A DNA stretch of 15,762 nt, from assembly GCA_030609765.1 (NCBI GenBank), contig JAUWTE010000019.1, positions 1-15,762 of the forward strand. The letters are read 5' to 3'. The stretch's first letter is position 1. Each line of letters starts with the position of its first letter. The notes under the pieces were generated by a model, which saw only the letters and a program-made list of their open reading frames with translations, searched no databases and was not told the origin of the DNA. The stretch comes from Acidobacteriota bacterium. GTDB lineage: Bacteria > Acidobacteriota > UBA890. The position numbers and the translations under genes were made by a program. This document shows, piece by piece, positions 1-7,628 of this stretch.

Positions 1-506
1 ATGATCTGTTTCGGATCCAGGCCGATGGTCGGCTCGTCGAGGATCAGCACCTCCGGATCGTGCACCAGCGCCTGGGCAATTGCGACGCGCTGCTTGTAGC
101 CGCGGGAGAGCGTGCCGATCGGCTGTCTCGCGACGTCGTGTGTTTGGGTTGCCTCCAATGCTCCGGCTACTGCGTCACGTCTCTGACCCCGCGGCACGTC
201 GTTGATACGAGCGACGAAATCGAGGTAGCTCGTTGGCGTCATCTCGGGGTACAAGGGCGGGCTTTCCGGCAGGTAGCCGGTACGCCGTCTGGCCTCGCGG
301 GAATCCTCGAACACGTCGAAGCCCGCGACTCGCGCGGTGCCGCTATGCGCCGGCATGTAGCCGGTGAGAATTCGCATCGTCGTCGTCTTTCCCGCGCCGT
401 TGGGTCCGAGAAAGCCGAGGATCTGGCCTTTCTCCGCGATGAACGACACATCACGGATGGCAGCGAAGCTGCCGAAGAACTTGGTTAGACGGTCTACCTC
501 AACCAT
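1..506 (-). CDS. ABC-2 type exporter ATP-binding protein, GldA/CcmA-like (3' end outside window)
   Basis: This is the nucleotide-binding subunit of an ABC exporter, which hydrolyses ATP on the cytoplasmic face to drive a membrane partner. The first 168 residues are visible and the frame runs off the left edge. It starts MVEVDRLTKFFGS. Walker A is GPNGAGKTT (about 34-42), the signature is LSRGYKQR (133-140), and Walker B is VLILDEPTIGLDP (153-165). The YLPESPPLYPEMT segment and the GYKQRVAIAQAL sequence resemble ATPases of ABC-2 exporters such as GldA. The ATG at 504-506 is preceded by GGAG about 9 nt away. Any permease partner should lie to the left of the window. The substrate cannot be read from the sequence. 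The family is certain; the GldA-like subtype is inferred. Confidence 0.9.
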   Translation of the reverse strand, partial: MVEVDRLTKFFGSFAAIRDVSFIAEKGQILGFLGPNGAGKTTTMRILTGYMPAHSGTARVAGFDVFEDSREARRRTGYLPESPPLYPEMTPTSYLDFVARINDVPRGQRRDAVAGALEATQTHDVARQPIGTLSRGYKQRVAIAQALVHDPEVLILDEPTIGLDPKQI

Positions 507-649
507 CTTCTAGGGCTCCAACGGGTCTAAGGACGGGGCACAGATCAGCGCCCGGGTATGCCGGCTCGGAATCTCGCTCAGATCCTCCACCAGCCGCTGA
601 AAATACTAGCAAAGGCGACCCTCGCCGACAACGGAAGGCCTGCTCGCTG

Positions 650-669
650 TAGAATGCGGCCAAAAGGAG
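650..669 (+). promoter_or_regulatory. Candidate -10 box and ribosome binding site of the phosphatase operon
   Basis: TAGAAT at 650-655 matches the -10 consensus in 5 of 6 positions, but I see no good -35 at the right distance. GGAG at 666-669 lies 8 nt before the TTG at 678. If transcription starts near 662, the ATG at 654 falls within the promoter and cannot be the start, which favours the TTG. A second GGAG at 672-675 is too close to the TTG to be the main site. Confidence 0.4.
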
Positions 670-677
670 AAGGAGAT

Positions 678-2636
678 TTGCGCTCGACCTGGGACGTCCT
701 GCTACTCGTCGCTTGCTTGACGGCTGCCCTGACCACTCTCGCGGCCGAGGAGTGGTCGGTGTTCCTCGTTCGCCTCTCGAGCGGTGGCCTGCTGGCGGTG
801 ACCTTCATCTGGTACTGGCTCCGTGAGGTCCGCGTCCCGGGAGAGGAGTATCGCAAGCTGCGCTCGGCCGCCTTGGCAGTGCAGGTGCTGTGGCTTTCTG
901 TGCTGTACAGCCAAACCGCCTCTCTCCTGCCGGTTCCTGAAGGGCTCTCAGAACCTTTGACCGCGCTGCTGCTGGCAACAGGAGCGGTGGCCCTCAGCGT
1001 CGCCGTCCTCGTGGCCGTCGATCTGGCGGTGATTCGCCTCCGCTACCGCGCATTCCTGCTGGCGGCTGCCTATGCGACGGTAGTTGGCTGCACCTTGCTC
1101 GGTACGGCCGCGGTGGGCGTGCTCGGCTTCGCAGGCGTTACCCTGGGCCTGCTCGCGCCTATGGGCTGGCTGATCACCTTGGATCGCCGGCAGCGGGTCT
1201 CGGTGCTCGTGGGAGGCGTGCTCTCGACGATCCCGCTCATTGCCGCGGCCAGCATCTTCTCACTGTCTTCCGATTCGCCCTGGGCGATGCTTCTCGGCTA
1301 CATCCGGCTAGGGTCCGTCTTCTGCCTCCTGTACGTTGTGCTGCTGTTGATTCGCGTCGCGCAGGCGATGTCAGGAGCCTCGCTTTACGAGCGCAAGGTG
1401 CAGGAGCTCGATGCTGTCTACGATTTCGGCCTGACGGCACGCACGGCGATGGACCCGCAGGAATTCCACACCGCGATCTTGCGCTCGTTGCACAGGATCA
1501 GCAGTCCGGACGTCTTGGCAGTGGTCGAGCCCGCACCGGAAGGGGACGGCTCGGTGTTCTCACTGCTCAGGGTCGATGCCGACGGCGAACACCTCTACCG
1601 CCACAGCGCGAGGTCGCCGTGGGCAACCGTAGCCGAGCAGTTCAGCGATCGGCGACCACTACTCGTCGCCGACCACAGTAAAGCCCAACCCGGTGCTCTC
1701 CGCCGCATCTGGGAGCCGGCTCGTGGCTCTTCCGTGAGTGTGCCGGTGTTGTCGCCGGAGGGTGAGCCCCGGGCGTTGTTGATCGCTGGTCGCCACCAAG
1801 AGCACGCGTTTCCGCCAACTGAGATTCACAGCATTTCCGGATTCGCCAGCCAGGTGGGATTGGCCATGGAGCATGCCCGCCTGATGCGCGAAATGGTCGA
1901 ATCCGAGCGCCGCAAACGTGAGCTCGAGATCGCCCGCCAGATGCAGCTCGCCCTTCTGCCCAGCAAGCCGCCGCCGATCCACAGCCTCGACATTGCCGAC
2001 CGGTCGATACCGGCGACCGAGGTGGGGGGTGACTACTTCGACTACCTGCTCTTGCCCGACGACCGGTTCGGAGTCGTATTCGGCGACGTTGCTGGTCACG
2101 GCATGACCGCCGGTCTGATCATGGCGATGGCGAAGAGCGCCATTCACACACAGGTGCGCGTCGATGGCAGCGCAACGCAACTTCTGCCGAGGCTGGGTGA
2201 GGTGCTGCTCGAGATGTCCGCCCCGAACCAGTACATGACCATGGTCTTCGCGCAGATCGACGTTTCCAACGGGCAGATCTGGTATGTCAACGCCGGGCAT
2301 CACTACCCGCTCCATTTCATGGCAGCCGACGGCAAGATCGAAAAGCTCGAGTCGACGGGGCCGCCGCTGGGCCTGTTACCCATCCCACCGGGAGAGCCCC
2401 GACAGCGCACGCTGCGAACCGGCGACGTGCTAGCGTTCTATTCGGATGGGCTCGTGGAGGCCATCAACTCCAAAGAAGAAGAGTTTGGAATTGCACGGCT
2501 CGCGCAGGTGGTGGTGGATAACGTCCAGCAGCCGGCTGCCGTCATCGTCGAGGAGATCTACACAGCAGTAGAGCGATTCTGTGCAAGCCGGCATTGGCAT
2601 GACGACGCCAGCTTGGTCATTCTGCGGAAGATTTGA
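678..2636 (+). CDS. Membrane-anchored GAF-SpoIIE (PP2C-type) serine/threonine phosphatase
   Basis: This is an RsbU/SpoIIE-type phosphatase, a family that typically dephosphorylates anti-sigma-factor antagonists or similar partners. From the TTG start it is 652 aa. Residues about 5-230 hold roughly seven or eight hydrophobic helices. A GAF-like sensor region follows at about 250-400, then a charged linker helix (RLMREMVESERRKRELEIARQ). The PPM/SpoIIE domain begins near 430. Its metal-binding motifs are intact: VGGDYFD (449-455), GDVAGHG (469-475), NAGHHYP, YSDGLVEA (588-595) and the C-terminal HDDASLVILR. The TTG at 678 is chosen for its Shine-Dalgarno sequence; the ATG at 654 or a start at 558 would add residues with no clear domain. 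The GWxTD gene follows after 25 nt, so the two are probably co-transcribed. No anti-sigma factor or antagonist gene is visible nearby, so its target is unknown. Confidence 0.9.
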   Translation: MRSTWDVLLLVACLTAALTTLAAEEWSVFLVRLSSGGLLAVTFIWYWLREVRVPGEEYRKLRSAALAVQVLWLSVLYSQTASLLPVPEGLSEPLTALLLATGAVALSVAVLVAVDLAVIRLRYRAFLLAAAYATVVGCTLLGTAAVGVLGFAGVTLGLLAPMGWLITLDRRQRVSVLVGGVLSTIPLIAAASIFSLSSDSPWAMLLGYIRLGSVFCLLYVVLLLIRVAQAMSGASLYERKVQELDAVYDFGLTARTAMDPQEFHTAILRSLHRISSPDVLAVVEPAPEGDGSVFSLLRVDADGEHLYRHSARSPWATVAEQFSDRRPLLVADHSKAQPGALRRIWEPARGSSVSVPVLSPEGEPRALLIAGRHQEHAFPPTEIHSISGFASQVGLAMEHARLMREMVESERRKRELEIARQMQLALLPSKPPPIHSLDIADRSIPATEVGGDYFDYLLLPDDRFGVVFGDVAGHGMTAGLIMAMAKSAIHTQVRVDGSATQLLPRLGEVLLEMSAPNQYMTMVFAQIDVSNGQIWYVNAGHHYPLHFMAADGKIEKLESTGPPLGLLPIPPGEPRQRTLRTGDVLAFYSDGLVEAINSKEEEFGIARLAQVVVDNVQQPAAVIVEEIYTAVERFCASRHWHDDASLVILRKI

Positions 2637-2661
2637 TGTGCATTCCTGGAGACGATTGACG

Positions 2662-3783
2662 ATGAAGAGGATGAAGTCCTTGGGCTGGACGAAGATGGCG
2701 GCGCTAGCTACCGGCGCCCTGGTTTGTGCCGCGGCCCTGATCGGGCTGGCGGAAGGACGCGCCGCTGCCCAGCAGGGAGGCTCATTGGGCCCGGCCGAGG
2801 GCGAGACGCTCGAGGCCTGGACGCTGCGGTGGATGGATGGGCCCGTGAAATACATTTCGACCGAGGAGGAGCAGGACCTCTTCGCGGAGCTCGACACCAC
2901 CCAGGAGCGGCTGCAGTTCATCCGCTTGTTCTGGCAGCGACGAGATCCTCGCCTGCGCGGGCCCGACAACGAGTTTCTGCAGGAGTTCGAGCAACGCATC
3001 GAGTATGCCAACGAGAACTTCGGCAACGGGAAGCCAGGCTGGGAAACTCTGTTCGGGCACGTCGTCCTCGTGTTGGGCCCCCCGGATCGGACCCGGCGTG
3101 AGCTGGGCCTGGGGGCGGGGTTCTCCGACCGGCCGCCGATCCTCTGGAGCTACGACCGCCTCATTCCCGACTGGCCTGCCAACGAGAGTCTCCTGTTTGT
3201 CTTCCGCACGGGTAGGTGGCGTCTCCTACCACCCAACGATGACTTTGGCGGCGTCGACTCCATGCGACGAGAGATGGAGCGCAACAGCACCTTCATCGAG
3301 CTGCCCACCGACATGGAGATCTCCATGATCTCCGTTGTCGATGAGACGCTGATCCGGCCTGTTGACTATCGTGCCGCCATGGACGATGTGCGCGCCACCG
3401 TAGCATTCCCGGACGCCCAGATTCCATTTGGCTGGGAGGCCGATTTCGCGGCGGGGCAGGGGGGGCAGACCACCGTTACACTGTCGTTTTCCTGGCGCAT
3501 GGGGTCCCTCATCTTTCACGCCGTGGAGGGCACGTTCCAGACGGAGATGGTGGTGCGTGCGATTCTCCTGGATGAGTCGGGCCAGGCGGTCGCCGAAACA
3601 TCCGAGCATATCTCCGTGGAGGTCCCGCTCGAGGATCTCGAGAGGCGCGGGGATGAAATCGTCGAGCGCAGCATCGAGATGCAGGCTCCGGAGGGGAGCT
3701 ACACCCTCGAGCTCATTCTCGAAGACCAGCTTCTCGGCTACCGGACGATCTACCGTGAGCCGCTCGAGGTTCCAGCAGGCTGA
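2662..3783 (+). CDS. Secreted GWxTD-domain protein with a variant GWETL motif
   Basis: The protein is 373 aa and belongs to the GWxTD-domain family, whose molecular function is not established. Residues 1-37 form a signal peptide with a basic start (MKRMKSLGWTKM), a hydrophobic core, and a likely cleavage at AAA-QQ. Family hallmarks follow in order: GPVKYISTEEEQDLF (60-74), ERLQFIRLFWQRRDP (82-96), NEFLQEFEQRIEYANENF (103-120), then PGWETLFGHVVLVLGPPD (125-142). In the family motif the residue after Gly-Trp-x-Thr is Asp; here it is Leu130, although the surrounding block is well kept. The C-terminal half looks beta-rich and has no motif I recognise. The ATG at 2662 has GGAG 10 nt upstream; the TTG at 2656 is an alternative. 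It probably shares a transcript with the phosphatase upstream. Confidence 0.85.
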   Translation: MKRMKSLGWTKMAALATGALVCAAALIGLAEGRAAAQQGGSLGPAEGETLEAWTLRWMDGPVKYISTEEEQDLFAELDTTQERLQFIRLFWQRRDPRLRGPDNEFLQEFEQRIEYANENFGNGKPGWETLFGHVVLVLGPPDRTRRELGLGAGFSDRPPILWSYDRLIPDWPANESLLFVFRTGRWRLLPPNDDFGGVDSMRREMERNSTFIELPTDMEISMISVVDETLIRPVDYRAAMDDVRATVAFPDAQIPFGWEADFAAGQGGQTTVTLSFSWRMGSLIFHAVEGTFQTEMVVRAILLDESGQAVAETSEHISVEVPLEDLERRGDEIVERSIEMQAPEGSYTLELILEDQLLGYRTIYREPLEVPAG

Positions 3784-3789
3784 GGCCGG

Positions 3790-4788
3790 CTAGGATCGGG
3801 CTGCGCTCTCGGCGTCCTGTTTCCGGGTCAGCTCGACCATGTCGCCCCAGTTCTCCTCGATGACCGCGAGCTCCTCGGCGAAGTCGACGTCGATCGCCGT
3901 GCCTCCGTGGGCCAGAGGAGCGACGCGGACGCCACGTTCCGCACCGAATAGGCGCGCGGCATAACTCTCGAGCCGAGCCATCGGCACGCGCCGTCTGAGT
4001 GCGTCGACTCGGCGCTGGCAGAACCTTCCGAACCAGCCGCCCCGGCGGATGCCTTTTTCGAAGTCCTTGGCAACGTACATGCGAACCGAATCCCAAACCG
4101 CGTGCGGAGCTAAACCTCCGAGCAAGTAGATCTGGCGCGCCAGCATGCTAAGGAACCTGCCCAACCGCTCGAGCTTCCTCACCGAATAGATGTGGTCGGC
4201 TGCCGGTACGCGATGCACACGCGATGAAACGACCAGATTCAATCCCGTCGCTCGGCCGGAGGCTTCGCGCATCCACACGGAAGTGCGTTGGAAGTACTGC
4301 GAGAACGCAGCGTAGGCCTCGGTGGTGGCCAGCCCGTGGAAGAAATCGGCCTCGTGCAGGCGGGCGCCGCAGAAGGAGAGGAAATCGTAGAGCGCTCGGG
4401 CTGTGGTGAGCGGATGGTCACCGAAAACGACCAGGGTGGGCTCTCCGTCCGCGGGTTGGAGGATTCCCTTGGCCTTCTGCAGATTGGTGGCCAGCGAAGC
4501 TCCTGGCGTCTGCTCGATCGGCGTGAAGGCGTAGCTCTCGGGGATCAAAGCGAGACACTCGGCCGGTGCCAGGACCCAAACTTGCTCGAGGCCAGCCTCA
4601 CGAATCCAGTCGAAAACGTACTCGATCACGAGCCGACCGTGCAGCCGCAAGAAGGCTTTGCCCTCTAGAGGGGTTTCCTTGCCTCTCCGGGCGCGGACCT
4701 CTACCTCTCTTGGCGAGGGCAGCTCATTGCTGCCGGCCAGGATCAGGACCTTGAGCTCGGGCGTGAACGGCTGTGGCAGAAGCGACAT
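3790..4788 (-). CDS. MobA-like NTP transferase domain protein
   Basis: This 332-aa protein has a nucleotidyltransferase (GT-A fold) N-terminal domain. It contains VLILAGS (14-20), the Lys-containing KAFLRLHGRLVIEYVFDWI (44-62), the metal/NTP-binding VVFGDHPLTT (120-129), and a late IDVDFAEELAVIEENW block like the closing motif of MobA-type enzymes. The usual glycine-rich LAGGxGxR loop is degenerate: LAGS is followed by about 23 residues before the conserved Lys. The C-terminal third, rich in Arg and hydrophobic residues, could contact membrane or a partner; this is a guess. The acceptor substrate is unknown. It ends 6 nt from the convergent GWxTD gene and is divergent from tetR. A TATAAT 7 nt before the ATG suggests a leaderless transcript. 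Confidence 0.75.
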   Translation of the reverse strand: MSLLPQPFTPELKVLILAGSNELPSPREVEVRARRGKETPLEGKAFLRLHGRLVIEYVFDWIREAGLEQVWVLAPAECLALIPESYAFTPIEQTPGASLATNLQKAKGILQPADGEPTLVVFGDHPLTTARALYDFLSFCGARLHEADFFHGLATTEAYAAFSQYFQRTSVWMREASGRATGLNLVVSSRVHRVPAADHIYSVRKLERLGRFLSMLARQIYLLGGLAPHAVWDSVRMYVAKDFEKGIRRGGWFGRFCQRRVDALRRRVPMARLESYAARLFGAERGVRVAPLAHGGTAIDVDFAEELAVIEENWGDMVELTRKQDAESAARS

Positions 4789-4795
4789 GCGCCGG

Positions 4796-4801
4796 ATTAT
4801 A
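4796..4801 (-). promoter_or_regulatory. -10 box TATAAT of the NTP transferase gene, probably leaderless
   Basis: A perfect TATAAT is read on the minus strand, ending 7 nt before the A of the ATG at 4788. That places +1 at or next to the start codon. No Shine-Dalgarno sequence precedes this ATG, and no convincing -35 is present. The flanking bases (GGCTATAATCCGGCG) closely match those before the MFS gene at 7622. Confidence 0.6.
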
Positions 4802-4852
4802 GCCGAAGCTTCCAGGCTCTTCTTGACAGCGCACCTGCCGGTGGGAGAGCAT

Positions 4853-4878
4853 GTATAAACCGACTAGTCAGTCTATAC
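4853..4878. promoter_or_regulatory. 26-bp palindrome, probable TetR autoregulatory operator
   Basis: The dyad is centred on GACTAGTC (4862-4869). Eleven of 13 base pairs match across the arms, running from GTATA on the left to TATAC on the right. It ends 2 nt before the GGAG that serves tetR and lies 64 nt from the start of the divergent NTP transferase gene. Size, symmetry and position fit the operators of self-regulating TetR-family repressors. Binding by the neighbouring TetR is inferred. Confidence 0.65.
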
Positions 4879-4890
4879 GTGGAGAGTGCG

Positions 4891-5466
4891 TTGACAGAGA
4901 CACGTCAGCTGATCGTTGCGCGAGCTGCCGAGATCATCTCCCGGCAGGGATATCACCGGACGAGCGTCGATGAGATCATCCGCGCCGCAGAAGTCTGCAA
5001 GGGGAACTTCTACTACTACTTCCCCTCGAAGACGGCGTTGGGCTTGGCAGTGATCGAGGCATGGGCCGATGAGTTCGACGAACATGTCGTTTGTCCTTCG
5101 CTGTCGGTTCCTCTCGAGCCTTTGGAGCGGCTCGAAAGGTTCATCGACTCCACGGTGGAAGCGCAGCGCCACAATGGCTACCTTGGCTGCCCGCTCGGAC
5201 GCATGGCGCTGGAGATGGGCGACCTCGACGAAGCATTCCGTGCTCGTATCGAGACTACGTTCGATAGCTGGTGCGACCGTCTGGCCGAAGTCCTAGGCGA
5301 GGGTGGCGCCGAAAGGCCCTCGGACCAAGCGCGCTTCTTGATGGCCGCCCTGGAAGGGGCGCTGTTGCTGACCAAAGTTCAGACTGACGGCGTCGGACTC
5401 GAATCCGTAGCGGAGCAACTCAAGGTGACGCTCCGTCAACAGCTACCTGAAGCGGTGCTCCAGTAG
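4891..5466 (+). CDS. TetR/AcrR-family transcriptional regulator
   Basis: This one-component DNA-binding regulator, 191 aa from the TTG, starts MTETRQLIVARAAEIISRQGYHRTSVDEII. The helix-turn-helix spans about 24-46 and ends in the signature GNFYYYFPSKTAL. The C-terminal ligand domain contains GYLGCPLGRMALEM and FDSWCDRLAEVL, a pattern seen in AcrR-like regulators of small hydrophobic or electrophilic compounds; the ligand is unknown. The TTG at 4891 is preferred because GGAG at 4881-4884 is 6 nt away; the GTG at 4879 would overlap that site. A 26-bp palindrome ends 12 nt before the start. The Crp-like gene follows 18 nt after the stop, so the two regulators probably form one operon. Confidence 0.92.
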   Translation: MTETRQLIVARAAEIISRQGYHRTSVDEIIRAAEVCKGNFYYYFPSKTALGLAVIEAWADEFDEHVVCPSLSVPLEPLERLERFIDSTVEAQRHNGYLGCPLGRMALEMGDLDEAFRARIETTFDSWCDRLAEVLGEGGAERPSDQARFLMAALEGALLLTKVQTDGVGLESVAEQLKVTLRQQLPEAVLQ

Positions 5467-5484
5467 CATGACGAGACGATTGAG

Positions 5485-6189
5485 ATGAGTGTCAAACCAC
5501 AACTACTGCGCCGTTGCTCGGCCCTTCAAGATCTGTCGATCGACGATCTCAACAACCTTGCTGTGCTGTCGTCGGCACAGTGGGCCGACCGGGGCGAGTA
5601 CCTGTGCCGGCAGGGCGATGCGGCGAGCACGGTGTACGCACTGCTCGATGGTGCCGTGAAGGTGAGCCGACTCATGCCCTCCGGGCGCATCATGGTTACT
5701 GACTTTCTCGGCCCTGGGCATCTCATCGGCGCGCGGGCCTTGCTCGGTGACGATGAGTACCGGGAAGACGTACTCATTCTCGAAGACGCATTCCTGGCGG
5801 CCTTTCCGAAGGGTCCCATGGTGCGGCTGCTCGGCTCGCACTGCGAGATCGTGATGGGGCTGGCCCGCTACCTTGGCGAAAGGCTCAACGCGCAGGAGAA
5901 GAAGGTCGCGGCGCTCACCACGAAGCGGGTCCACCAGCGACTGGCCGAAGGACTCCTCGAGCTCAGCCGAACCCTCAGCGTGCGCGGCAATGGCCGCTTG
6001 GTGATCAACGCCCGCTTGACGCAGGCTGACCTGGCGGAGTGGATCGGCACCACGCGTGAGACGGCCAGCACCCTGCTGAACGAGCTTCGACGAGCCGGTC
6101 CGATCGACATCGTGGGGAGGCGTATCCACCTTCTCGACACCGACGCGCTCGACCACTGGGCTGACTCCGAGGAGCCCTGGACCAACTAG
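5485..6189 (+). CDS. Crp/Fnr-family transcriptional regulator
   Basis: The protein is 234 aa with an N-terminal cyclic-nucleotide-type beta-barrel (about 10-115: GEYLCRQGDAASTVYALLDGAVKVSRL, then FLGPGHLIGARALLGDD), a dimerisation helix (about 120-160), and a C-terminal winged helix (LTQADLAEWIGTTRETASTLLNELRRAG, 178-205). The Arg-Ser pair that contacts cAMP in Crp is not present at the expected place (REDVLIL instead), and there is no N-terminal cysteine cluster of the Fnr type. The effector is therefore unlikely to be cAMP or an Fe-S cluster, and is unknown. The ATG at 5485 has only a weak ribosome site, so translation may depend on coupling with tetR. It faces the MFS gene tail to tail with 8 nt between the stops. 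Confidence 0.88.
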   Translation: MSVKPQLLRRCSALQDLSIDDLNNLAVLSSAQWADRGEYLCRQGDAASTVYALLDGAVKVSRLMPSGRIMVTDFLGPGHLIGARALLGDDEYREDVLILEDAFLAAFPKGPMVRLLGSHCEIVMGLARYLGERLNAQEKKVAALTTKRVHQRLAEGLLELSRTLSVRGNGRLVINARLTQADLAEWIGTTRETASTLLNELRRAGPIDIVGRRIHLLDTDALDHWADSEEPWTN

Positions 6190-6220
6190 CCCGCAGGCTA
6201 GCGGCGCGCCAGGTCCTGGG
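6175..6220. terminator. Stem-loop at the convergent crp-like/MFS gene ends
   Basis: CTAGCC (6186-6191) and GGCTAG (6196-6201) form a perfect 6-bp stem with a 4-nt CGCA loop. Both stop codons, TAG at 6187-6189 on plus and CTA at 6198-6200 on minus, lie in the stem. Outer arms CCCTGGACC (6175-6183) and GGTCCTGGG (6212-6220) pair at 8 of 9 positions around an asymmetric internal loop. There is no T-run on either strand, so an ordinary intrinsic terminator is not shown. Confidence 0.35.
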
Positions 6221-7622
6221 CCTTGCCGCTGGGTAGCCAGATGCCGATCGCGAACGCCACCGCCGCGAAGGCGCTGGCAAGTAGGAACACCTTGAACATT
6301 GCTGCCGCCAGCGGGCCGGCGATGCTGGAGGTACCACTTGCGCTCAGAGCCAGGCCTTCTGCTCCCAGAGACTGCAGGAGCACAGCTCCCATGGCAGCAA
6401 CGCCAACCGCGCCACCGATGCTGCGTGTGAAGGGCACAGAGGCCGTGGCCGTTCCCATGAGGCCCGGAGGCGCGCTGTTCTGTACCGCGATCAGAAAGCA
6501 GGTCATGGAGAGTCCAAGGCCAACGCCGCATACCGCCATGCCGGCCAGGAGCACCGTCAGCGAGGGCAAGGTGGCGGAGCCGACGATGATCAGCGTGCCC
6601 GCGATAAACGCCGCGAGCCCCCACGTTGCGGTGGGTCGGTAGCCAATCCGCAGGAGCAATCGGCCCGCGATCACGCTCGCCGTGACCCAGCCGAAGGTCA
6701 TCGGAATGAGGCTGGCCCCGGAGAGAGTAGCGCTACCAGCGAATACTCCCTGCACATACAGGGGCACATAGGCAGCCAGGCCGAACAGCGCCGCGCCCCC
6801 GAACACCCCTGAGCCGCTAGCGACCAGGAAGATGCGGTCGGACATCAAGGCCGGATGAAGCACTGGTCGGTCGCTCTTGCGGTCGCGCAGCAGGAATGTG
6901 GCGACGCCGACGACACTCAACAGCAGGAGGCCGACGATTTGCGGAGAGGCCCAGGCATAGGTCCGACCTCCCTGCTGCAGACCGAACAGTAGGGCTGCCA
7001 CCCCCGCGGTGAGGCTGGCCAGGGCGAGCACGTCGACCCCGCCGCTCTCCTCCCCGTGCACTTCTTCCTTCAGGTACATGACGATCAGCACTGCCGCCAC
7101 GATTCCTATGGGCAGGTTCATGAAGAAGATGGCGCGCCAGCTCCACAGGTCAGAAAGAACTCCGCCGACCAGTGGCCCGACGACGCTCGAGACTCCCCAG
7201 ACTCCCGAAAAGAGGCCCTGCATCTTGGCGCGCTCTTCGAGCTCGTAGATATCTCCTACGATCGCGTACGTGATCGGCATCAGGGCTCCGGCGCCGATTC
7301 CCTGGATGCCCCGGAAGGCTATGAGTTGGGCCATATCGGTGCTGGCCGAGCACAGCACTGAGCCGCCAACAAACAGGGTGACGCCGAGCAAGTAGAGGCG
7401 CTTGCGCCCGTACAGATCCGACAGATACCCGAACAGGGGCACTGTGGCCGTGGAGGCGAGCATGTAAATCGAGAAGACCCATGAGTACAGGGCCAGCCCA
7501 CCGAGGCTTTCGACGATTCGGGGCATGGCGGTAGCGACGGCCGTCGTGTCGATAGCCGACAGGAACATACCGGCCATGACCGCCGCCGTGACCATGAATC
7601 GTTGAGAAGGTCGATAGCGCAT
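6198..7622 (-). CDS. MFS transporter, DHA2 (14-TM) drug:H+ antiporter type
   Basis: This inner-membrane proton-coupled exporter is 474 aa, a normal length for the 14-helix DHA2 group. TM1 carries FLSAIDTTAVATAMPRI, like the LDxTIVNVALP pattern of the group. Motif A is GYLSDLYGRKR after TM2. Antiporter motif C is GVSSVVGPLVGGVL in TM5, followed by WRAIFFMNLPIG. Family members export dyes, antibiotics or siderophores; the substrate here cannot be told. The ATG at 7622 is chosen over the TTG at 7649 because TATGAT ends 6 nt before the ATG, consistent with a leaderless message, and the TTG has no ribosome site. The two upstream regulators are candidates to control it, but no operator is seen at its own promoter. 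Confidence 0.9.
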   Translation of the reverse strand: MRYRPSQRFMVTAAVMAGMFLSAIDTTAVATAMPRIVESLGGLALYSWVFSIYMLASTATVPLFGYLSDLYGRKRLYLLGVTLFVGGSVLCSASTDMAQLIAFRGIQGIGAGALMPITYAIVGDIYELEERAKMQGLFSGVWGVSSVVGPLVGGVLSDLWSWRAIFFMNLPIGIVAAVLIVMYLKEEVHGEESGGVDVLALASLTAGVAALLFGLQQGGRTYAWASPQIVGLLLLSVVGVATFLLRDRKSDRPVLHPALMSDRIFLVASGSGVFGGAALFGLAAYVPLYVQGVFAGSATLSGASLIPMTFGWVTASVIAGRLLLRIGYRPTATWGLAAFIAGTLIIVGSATLPSLTVLLAGMAVCGVGLGLSMTCFLIAVQNSAPPGLMGTATASVPFTRSIGGAVGVAAMGAVLLQSLGAEGLALSASGTSSIAGPLAAAMFKVFLLASAFAAVAFAIGIWLPSGKAQDLARR

Positions 7623-7628
7623 CGCGGG

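Noticed and set aside
558..677. N-terminal extension of the phosphatase to the ATG at 558 or 654
   Set aside because: The TTG at 678 has a well-spaced GGAG, and a -10-like TAGAAT at 650-655 overlaps the 654 start.
4823..4859. TTGACA (4823-4828) with TATAAA (4854-4859) as a plus-strand promoter for tetR
   Set aside because: The spacer is 25 nt, far beyond the usual 16-18. Either box might be used on its own, but they do not form a standard promoter together.
5503..6624. Long antisense open frame (373 codons) across the crp-like gene and the MFS 3' end
   Set aside because: It lies opposite two well-supported genes. Its translation is rich in Arg, His and Gly and shows no domain. Such frames are expected in GC-rich coding DNA.
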